From contig JAFUBJ010000535.1 in the NCBI GenBank assembly GCA_017460265.1, positions 1 through 17,623 on the forward strand: DNA of 17,623 nt. Reading direction: 5' to 3'. A program made the position numbers and the translations under genes. Positions 12,982 through 17,623 of the stretch are shown piece by piece; the first letter of the stretch is position 1, and each line of letters starts with the position of its first letter. This stretch comes from Atopobiaceae bacterium. Its GTDB lineage: Bacteria; Actinomycetota; Coriobacteriia; Coriobacteriales; Atopobiaceae. Below the pieces are notes generated by a model. The model worked only from the letters and a program-made list of their open reading frames with translations. It was not told where the DNA came from and searched no databases.

Positions 12982-14106
12982 TCACAGCTTTCCATGCGAA
13001 GACGCCCCGAACCCCGCGTGTGGCGCTAATGCGGCGAGCAGCTCGCCCCTCTCACGGGTATTTGAGCTATCATCAAGCGTTTTCAGATGCTGTTCAACAG
13101 CAGTACCAAAGACTTTGTTCGCGCAACTTAACACCTGTCGCACAAGCGCATCGAGATGCTCGATGTCAGTCAGGTCCTCCTTCGTCACGGAGAACACGAT
13201 TCGGCCCTGAGCGGCAAGCTGTCGGTCGCGCATGTTGTCATCCAATACCTTTGCCCGCATTGTCAGCAGCTTCTCCTTTAATGTATTGCGCGCCTCAGCT
13301 TGGTCTTCCCCATCCAAACGAGAGAACTCGTCAACAGCGGCCATAAGATCCTTGATGTCGAAGTGCTTAAACCCGTCATAGTTCAACCCGACAGGGGCAA
13401 ACGCAAACATCAGGTCAGGATACCTGGTCTTGGCCTTCACCCAAGAACCCGCATCGTTCAGCTCCACACGGTCATTGAGCACCATGGGACCCAGCCCATA
13501 ACCACCTTCAGCCGGATCGAGCCCAAACATGGTGGCGAGCACCGCCTCTGGCGCACTTGCGGCATGATCGCAGACGTATTGCAACGCCATGCGTGCTTTT
13601 CTTAGACCCCGCGCTCCCTTGAAGTCCGCGAGGTACTTCTCTAGACGCTTGACGGTCGTAGCAGCGGGAAGCCCATCAACTATATCGCCCATCAGGGGCT
13701 CCTCTGCCTGGCGGGAGAAATGCCCGCACAGCTCGAGACCCAACATCACCAGCGAAGGAGACGGCAGAATCTCTGCCATTTGAAGAAACAGCAGTTCAGG
13801 ATGGACAACGCGTGAGCGCTCATCTATCCAGAGGACAGAATCCGCCTCAGCATCTACGTGGGTCACAATGCCCTTCCCACGCATGCGGAACTGAGCGTTT
13901 GGAACCAGAATGTGCAGGGGCTGCTTATCGCTGGGCCTTTGCCAACGCCAGACATCGGGGCTGAAGTTCCTCATGTTCAGGCGCGTACCCACCCAAGCCG
14001 AAGGAGCCGCCAACGAAACGGCATCCATCTCGTGCATGTTGATGCCCTCGCACCGGAGCATGCGAATGGCATCAAGTGCGGACTGATGAGAAAGCGTAAC
14101 TGCCAT
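12982..14106 (-). CDS. AbiEi-like N-terminal region with DUF559/Vsr-like putative nuclease domain
   Basis: 374 residues. The N-terminal 130 residues (SHQSALDAIRMLR at the start, PLHILVPN, a V-x-H segment, then VVHPELLFLQMAEILPSPSLVMLGLELCGH) follow the layout of AbiEi-type antitoxin/HTH proteins, where a winged-helix start is followed by an ELLLLQLA-like segment. The C-terminal third (YPDLMFAFAPVGLNYDG, 229-245; His248; DDNMRDRQLAAQGRIVFSVTKEDL, 289-312) matches the pattern of DUF559/Vsr-type PD-(D/E)XK endonucleases: PDL, then (E/D)YDG, then R-D-x-x-L-x-x-x-G. Asp231 and Asp244 would be the metal ligands. Actinobacteria carry many such AbiEi-plus-nuclease proteins of unknown role, often in accessory regions. 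ATG at 14106 with GGAGGAG 4 nt upstream. No toxin partner (AbiEii-like) is adjacent. Both domain calls are by eye and moderately sure. Confidence 0.55.
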   Translation of the reverse strand: MAVTLSHQSALDAIRMLRCEGINMHEMDAVSLAAPSAWVGTRLNMRNFSPDVWRWQRPSDKQPLHILVPNAQFRMRGKGIVTHVDAEADSVLWIDERSRVVHPELLFLQMAEILPSPSLVMLGLELCGHFSRQAEEPLMGDIVDGLPAATTVKRLEKYLADFKGARGLRKARMALQYVCDHAASAPEAVLATMFGLDPAEGGYGLGPMVLNDRVELNDAGSWVKAKTRYPDLMFAFAPVGLNYDGFKHFDIKDLMAAVDEFSRLDGEDQAEARNTLKEKLLTMRAKVLDDNMRDRQLAAQGRIVFSVTKEDLTDIEHLDALVRQVLSCANKVFGTAVEQHLKTLDDSSNTRERGELLAALAPHAGFGASSHGKL

Positions 14107-14199
14107 AGGTCTCCTCCCGCTAGAGTCTCGAGGATTATCATTCTAGCGCTGATGTGATAAATATCGCTCATTCACTGGGTAATTTAGCGAGATACCCCG

Positions 14200-14240
14200 C
14201 AAACGAAAAGCCGCCTACCCATTGACTACGGGTAGGCGGC
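14200..14240 (-). terminator. Intrinsic terminator of the beta-glucoside operon
   Basis: GCCGCCTACCC (14210-14220) and GGGTAGGCGGC (14230-14240) form a perfect 11-bp stem with a 9-nt loop. Read on the minus strand it is followed by TTTTCGTTT. It lies 24 nt past the GH1 stop codon. Confidence 0.88.
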
Positions 14241-14264
14241 CTCGCGCTTGTATCAAATGAAGCC

Positions 14265-15737
14265 CTACAGCTCAGCTCCGTTGCTCGCGATGCAGCGCTG
14301 ATACCACCAGAAGCTGTCCTTGCGCAGGCGGTTGAGCGTACCCTGGCCCCCGTCGTCCATGTCGACGTAGACGAAGCCATAGCGCTTACGCATCTCGCCG
14401 GTGCCCATGCTCACCAGGTCAACGCAGCCCCACGGCGTGTAGCCCCAGAGGTCAACGCCGTTTTCAATGGCGGTCTCCATCGCGCGCACGTGTAGGCGCA
14501 GGTAGTCGATGCGGTACTCGTCGTGGACGCACTTCTCTCCTGCCTCGTCGACCACCTCGTCGAAGGCGCCAAGGCCGTTTTCCACCACCATCAGTGGCAC
14601 CTGGTAGCGGTCGTAGAGCACCTCGAGCTGCCACTGGAGACCCATCGGGTCCATGGCCCAGCCCCAGTCAGAGTATGTGAGGTACTCATTGCGCGCGCCC
14701 ACCTGGAAGTTGCCGCCCACGGTGTCGGTCACCTCGTGCGTGGTGACCACGTTGGAGTTGTAGTAGCTGAAGGTGTAGAAGTCCACGGCGCCGTCGGCCA
14801 GCACGTCCAGGTCCGACTCCTCCATCTTGATGTGCACGTCGTGCGCGTCCCACAGGCGCTTGGCATAGGTGGGGTACGCGCCAAAGACCTGCACGTCACC
14901 GCAGTAGTAGGCGTTCTCCTGGCGCTTGTGCTCGGCGGCCAGGACGTCTGCCGGGTCGCAGGTGTGCGGGTAGGTTGCCGCGCTCGCGATCATGCAGCCA
15001 ATCTTGTTGTCGGCGTCAATGGCATGGCCCACCTGCACGGCCTTGGCGCTCGCCAAGAACTGGTGATGAAGTTGCTGGTAGGCGCTCTGGTAGCTCGCGT
15101 CCGAGCCGTCGCCCAAAAAGTCGATGAGCGAGAGCAGGTTGTTGATCTCGTTGATGGTGAGCCAGTAATGCACGAGGCCTGTGTACTCCAGGAAGCTCGT
15201 GGTCACAAAGCGCACGAAGTGGTCGATAAGCGCGCGGTTCTCCCAGCCGCCGCACGCCTCCTCAAGGCCCAGCGGCGTGTCAAAGTGCATGAGCGTGACC
15301 AGCGGCTCGATGCCCTTCTCGCGCATGTAGGTGAACATCTCGCGGTAGAACTCCACGCCCGCGCGGTTGGGCTCGGCCTCAAGGCCCGTCGGAAAGAGGC
15401 GGCTCCAACCGATGGACATGCGGAAGACCTTGAAGCCCATCTCGGCAAAGAGGTCCACGTCCTCGCGCCAGCGGTGGTAGCCGTCCACCGCCACCTGATT
15501 GGGGTAGTAGCAGTCCGGCAGGCTCGCCCAGTGCGCACCAGCTGGCAGCGCCGCCTCGCGACCAGTCTTGACCGGCGTGCCCTCGGCGTCGACATACGTC
15601 ACGTAGCGCGGGCTCGTGCGCGTGCCGCCAGTAGTGTAGTCCATGCGACACGGACCACGTCCGTCCTCGTTCCAGCCACCCTCGTACTGGCCGGCCGAAA
15701 CCGCGCCTCCCCACAGAAATCCTTCGGGAAAAGCCAT
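14265..15737 (-). CDS. 6-phospho-beta-glucosidase, GH1 family
   Basis: 490 residues, complete. Hydrolyses 6-phosphorylated beta-glucosides (cellobiose- or aryl-glucoside-phosphate) in the cytoplasm. Landmarks: FLWGGAVSAGQYEGG (7-21), MHFDTPLGLEE (150-160), acid/base Glu197 in TINEINN, nucleophile Glu386 in MVVENGLGAFD, and the 6-phosphate pocket SMGTGEMRKRYGF (443-455; Ser443, Lys451, Tyr453). The ATG at 15737 has AGAGGAA 5 nt before it and gives the family start MAFPEGFLWG; further ATGs upstream add unrelated residues. It is the last gene of the minus-strand operon PTS EIIC - ChbG-like - GH1, matching uptake, possible deacetylation and hydrolysis of a beta-linked disaccharide. It closely resembles the partial GH1 at the left edge, which lies in the opposite orientation. 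Confidence 0.96.
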   Translation of the reverse strand: MAFPEGFLWGGAVSAGQYEGGWNEDGRGPCRMDYTTGGTRTSPRYVTYVDAEGTPVKTGREAALPAGAHWASLPDCYYPNQVAVDGYHRWREDVDLFAEMGFKVFRMSIGWSRLFPTGLEAEPNRAGVEFYREMFTYMREKGIEPLVTLMHFDTPLGLEEACGGWENRALIDHFVRFVTTSFLEYTGLVHYWLTINEINNLLSLIDFLGDGSDASYQSAYQQLHHQFLASAKAVQVGHAIDADNKIGCMIASAATYPHTCDPADVLAAEHKRQENAYYCGDVQVFGAYPTYAKRLWDAHDVHIKMEESDLDVLADGAVDFYTFSYYNSNVVTTHEVTDTVGGNFQVGARNEYLTYSDWGWAMDPMGLQWQLEVLYDRYQVPLMVVENGLGAFDEVVDEAGEKCVHDEYRIDYLRLHVRAMETAIENGVDLWGYTPWGCVDLVSMGTGEMRKRYGFVYVDMDDGGQGTLNRLRKDSFWWYQRCIASNGAEL

Positions 15738-15756
15738 GATAGTTCCTCTCCTCATA

Positions 15757-15793
15757 CAAAGCCCTTCCTGCACAACATGATACGGGAAGGGCT
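15757..15793 (-). terminator. Intercistronic hairpin between the ChbG-like and GH1 genes
   Basis: AGCCCTTCCTG (15760-15770) pairs with CGGGAAGGGCT (15783-15793), 11 bp with one G-U pair and a 12-nt loop. On the minus strand only TTTG follows, so it is more likely a partial terminator or mRNA-processing/stability hairpin than a full stop. Confidence 0.6.
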
Positions 15794-15822
15794 GTTTGGC
15801 TCTACAGGCAACTCGTCACGTG

Positions 15823-16659
15823 CTATCCCAAAATCATGGGGTGAGGCTCGGTGGACTGCTCGGCCACCCACTCGTGCGGCAGGTCGTTGAAGCTGGCGAG
15901 CTCGATGCCGTTCTCGTCCAGCCAGGCGCGCAGCTCGGCGCTGACCATGCAGTCGAGGTCCATCGGGCGGCAGGTAGTGAAGCTCGTCAGGCGGAAGAGG
16001 TCCGCGTCGGCGTAGCCGCAGTGGCTCACGAGGTAGGCGTACTCCTTCCCGCTGGCGAGGACGCCGTCGCGGTCGCCCATGATGTAGCTCAGCGGGTCCT
16101 CCTTCAGCTGTGCCTCGGGGCCGCCCCACTGGTACCAGCCCATGCCCATCTGCGCCACCTCGGGACGGTCGTTCAGGCCCACCGAGCACATGACGCCATA
16201 CTCCACGGCCAGCTCGCGCGTGATGCGGTCGGTGGTCAGGGTGCCATAGGCGTGGTTGTGGATGTAGTCGGGCTTGTGGCCCATCAGCTCGATGTAGCGC
16301 TCGATCTGCGCACGGAACTCGGCCTCAAGCTGGTCCGCGACGGCGGCCAGGTGGTCGTGGTCGTTCTCGTCGGTATCGAGCGCGCGGTTCTCACGGCTGC
16401 CGAGGAACGTGCCGTCCTCGTGCGTCAGCGCGGGCACCTTGTCGTGGCCCAGGATGCTGGGGCCGGTGGAGGCGTTGAGGTCGATGCCGAAGGCAATCTG
16501 GCCCAGGTAGGGACGGATCCACTCCACGCACTCCTCGATCCACGGCATGTTGGCGAACATGCCCGTGTTGCGGATCACGCCATTCTTGATGCCGTGGATG
16601 CAGCCGAGGCTGACCGCGCGGGTGATGCCGTAGTCGTCGCTCTGAACCAAAAGCTTCAT
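15823..16659 (-). CDS. ChbG/YdjC-family carbohydrate deacetylase-like protein
   Basis: 278 residues. YdjC-family enzymes remove an N-acetyl group from chitooligosaccharides or related sugars; ChbG deacetylates chitobiose-phosphate so that chb operons can use it. Start motif LLVQSDDYGITRAVSLG (3-19) holds the metal-binding Asp9 of the SDDxG signature. YIHNHAYG (132-139) aligns with the family HIDSHHH segment, and His136 would be the second ligand. The third ligand, normally His in a G-x-HLN-like motif, is Asp60 here (FGIDLNAST, 58-65). The ATG at 16659 gives the family start; its Shine-Dalgarno is weak (GCGAG). It lies between a cellobiose-type EIIC and a GH1 enzyme, so the substrate is probably the same phosphodisaccharide. 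Deacetylation is inferred; the altered ligand set leaves the reaction open. Confidence 0.87.
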   Translation of the reverse strand: MKLLVQSDDYGITRAVSLGCIHGIKNGVIRNTGMFANMPWIEECVEWIRPYLGQIAFGIDLNASTGPSILGHDKVPALTHEDGTFLGSRENRALDTDENDHDHLAAVADQLEAEFRAQIERYIELMGHKPDYIHNHAYGTLTTDRITRELAVEYGVMCSVGLNDRPEVAQMGMGWYQWGGPEAQLKEDPLSYIMGDRDGVLASGKEYAYLVSHCGYADADLFRLTSFTTCRPMDLDCMVSAELRAWLDENGIELASFNDLPHEWVAEQSTEPHPMILG

Positions 16660-16709
16660 GGTGTTCTCGCTTTCACCCTGCGCGTCGGCGCGGGGACGTC
16701 CGGATAGGA

Positions 16710-16731
16710 GGCGGGGCCCGAGGGCCCCGCC
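16710..16731 (-). terminator. Intercistronic GC hairpin between EIIC and the ChbG-like gene
   Basis: GGCGGGGCC (16710-16718) and GGCCCCGCC (16723-16731) form a perfect 9-bp stem with a 4-nt loop, shortly after the EIIC stop codon. There is no T run on the minus strand, so an mRNA-stabilising or attenuating role that sets EIIC against downstream expression is more likely than full termination. Confidence 0.6.
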
Positions 16732-16747
16732 AGGAAGGGAAGGCGCG

Positions 16748-17623
16748 TTACTCCTGGGAGTTGGCGGCCTCGGCCTCAAGCAGCTGCTTGTCGTAGGCCT
16801 TCACAAAGGGGATGTACATGAGCACGATGAGCGCAAACAGGACGCAGCCCCAGATCAGACCACCCATGCCGTAGTTCATCATGTTGCCGACAAAGAAGGG
16901 CAGGTTGGCGGCGGACTGTCCACCAGTGCCGTTGCTGTAGCCCAGCAGGCCGATGACCTTGAGCAGGTGGGTACCAAAGACCGAGATGGTCGGCGAGCCA
17001 ATGACCCAGGGGATGAAGAAGAGCGGGTTCAGAATCATGGGCATACCAAAGTAGGCAGGCTCGTCCACGCCAAAGAACGCGGGGAGGACAGCCATGCGGC
17101 TCACGGCCTTGCCCTGCTCGGACTTCATGAAGAGGAGGGCCGCAACGAGCATGGGGATGGAGCCAGTACCATAGCTAAGCGCGTCGCCAATGTACATGTT
17201 GGGCAGCGCCTGACCAGCCTGGAAGGCAGCCATGTTCTCCATCTGCACCTGCATGAAGAGCATCATGATGATCGGGCCGACCGTCATGCCACCGTGAATG
17301 CCAAGGAACCAGAGGCCATAGAGCACCACCATGAGGATCCAGCCACCAAAGACGTTGCCGGTGACGGCATGCAGCGGAGCGGAGACCAAAGAATAGACGA
17401 GCTGGTGAAGCGTGCCAAACGGGGTGCCGGCAAAGACGGCGGAAACAATGCCAAAGAGCACGAGGGCGATGGCACCAGGGATGAGGCTGGAGAACTGGGC
17501 CGAGATGAACGGCGGCACGGACTCGGGCAGCTTGATCTCGACGTGACCCTTCTGGCAGGCCATGTAGATGCCGCCGACCACAAACGAGATGATGATGGCG
17601 GTGAACATGCCCTGGGAGCCCAG
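16748..17623 (-). CDS. celB: PTS lactose/cellobiose-family EIIC permease (5' partial)
   Basis: At least 291 residues; the N-terminal third lies beyond the right edge, and the frame is open through 17623 (LGSQG precedes the first in-window ATG at 17608). Integral membrane EIIC that carries a beta-disaccharide across the membrane while EIIB phosphorylates it. Several hydrophobic segments are visible (LIPGAIALVLFGIVSAVFAG, ILMVVLYGLWFLGIHGG, GLIWGCVLFALIVLMYIPF). Family signatures are GIHGGMTVGPI, a GDALSYGTGSIPM segment, and FFGVDEPAYFGMPMILNP, where the Glu is the conserved sugar-contact residue; the common Asn of NEP is Asp here. First visible gene of the minus-strand operon with the ChbG-like and GH1 genes; EIIA and EIIB are not in the window. 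Confidence 0.93.
   Translation of the reverse strand: MGSQGMFTAIIISFVVGGIYMACQKGHVEIKLPESVPPFISAQFSSLIPGAIALVLFGIVSAVFAGTPFGTLHQLVYSLVSAPLHAVTGNVFGGWILMVVLYGLWFLGIHGGMTVGPIIMMLFMQVQMENMAAFQAGQALPNMYIGDALSYGTGSIPMLVAALLFMKSEQGKAVSRMAVLPAFFGVDEPAYFGMPMILNPLFFIPWVIGSPTISVFGTHLLKVIGLLGYSNGTGGQSAANLPFFVGNMMNYGMGGLIWGCVLFALIVLMYIPFVKAYDKQLLEAEAANSQE

Noticed and set aside
14523..16707. Long plus-strand open frames antisense to the GH1 and ChbG-like genes (14523-15890 and 15796-16707)
   Set aside because: Translations rich in His/Val/Ala/Leu/Arg with no motifs; the minus strand carries complete conserved enzymes with correct starts.
1..17623. tRNA, rRNA or intact insertion-sequence genes
   Set aside because: None recognised by eye on either strand; tRNAscan-SE and an IS search would settle this.

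Overview
The window looks like a stretch of chromosome from a GC-rich Coriobacteriia member, most likely Atopobiaceae (Olsenella/Atopobium-like). This is inferred from protein flavour and gene content: lactose/cellobiose-type PTS with GH1 6-phospho-beta-glucosidases, a split purine-synthesis PurH, and coriobacterial hypothetical proteins. It was not searched against a database. No rRNA, tRNA, CRISPR array or intact insertion sequence is visible.

Layout. (1) 1-1446: the 3' part of a GH1 6-phospho-beta-glucosidase (+) with an intrinsic terminator. (2) 1448-3190: a lone SIR2-domain protein (+), a candidate NAD-consuming defence gene, possibly cut short at its C terminus. (3) 3209-4882: an AlaA-type aminotransferase (-) whose frame continues upstream into an XRE helix-turn-helix domain, with a second perfect Shine-Dalgarno and ATG at the domain junction. 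Its promoter region carries repeated AGTTCA(A)TTTA sites and a perfect 14-bp palindrome. (4) 4883-6224: an Rpn/PDDEXK-type putative nuclease with a GLEQ repeat tail, and a small XRE regulator (both +). (5) 6332-8549: a purine module (+): ZTP (pfl) riboswitch, intrinsic terminator, archaeal-type IMP cyclohydrolase (PurO family), stand-alone AICAR transformylase, strong terminator. ZMP, the AICAR transformylase substrate, is the expected riboswitch ligand, so the control logic is coherent. (6) 8560-11465: a closely packed minus-strand group, argC (type 2), tyrosine phosphatase, degenerate peptide-deformylase-like protein, rsmJ. (7) 11634-12768: a lipoprotein and a hypothetical protein (+). (8) 12796-12958: a 163-bp palindromic element built from four copies of one 12-mer, MITE-like. 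(9) 12982-14106: a protein with an AbiEi-like N-terminal part and a DUF559/Vsr-like C-terminal part (-). (10) 14206-17623: a beta-glucoside utilisation operon (-): PTS EIIC (partial), ChbG/YdjC family protein, GH1 6-phospho-beta-glucosidase, with hairpins between the genes and a terminator at the end.

The two GH1 paralogues lie near opposite ends of the window in inverted orientation and bracket a mixture of housekeeping and accessory genes. The observations most worth following are the two-start XRE-AlaA gene with its putative operators, the SIR2 protein, the palindromic element, and the riboswitch-controlled split PurH pair. Starts given here often differ from the longest open frame because Shine-Dalgarno placement or family alignment favours an internal start; the reasons are in each entry.
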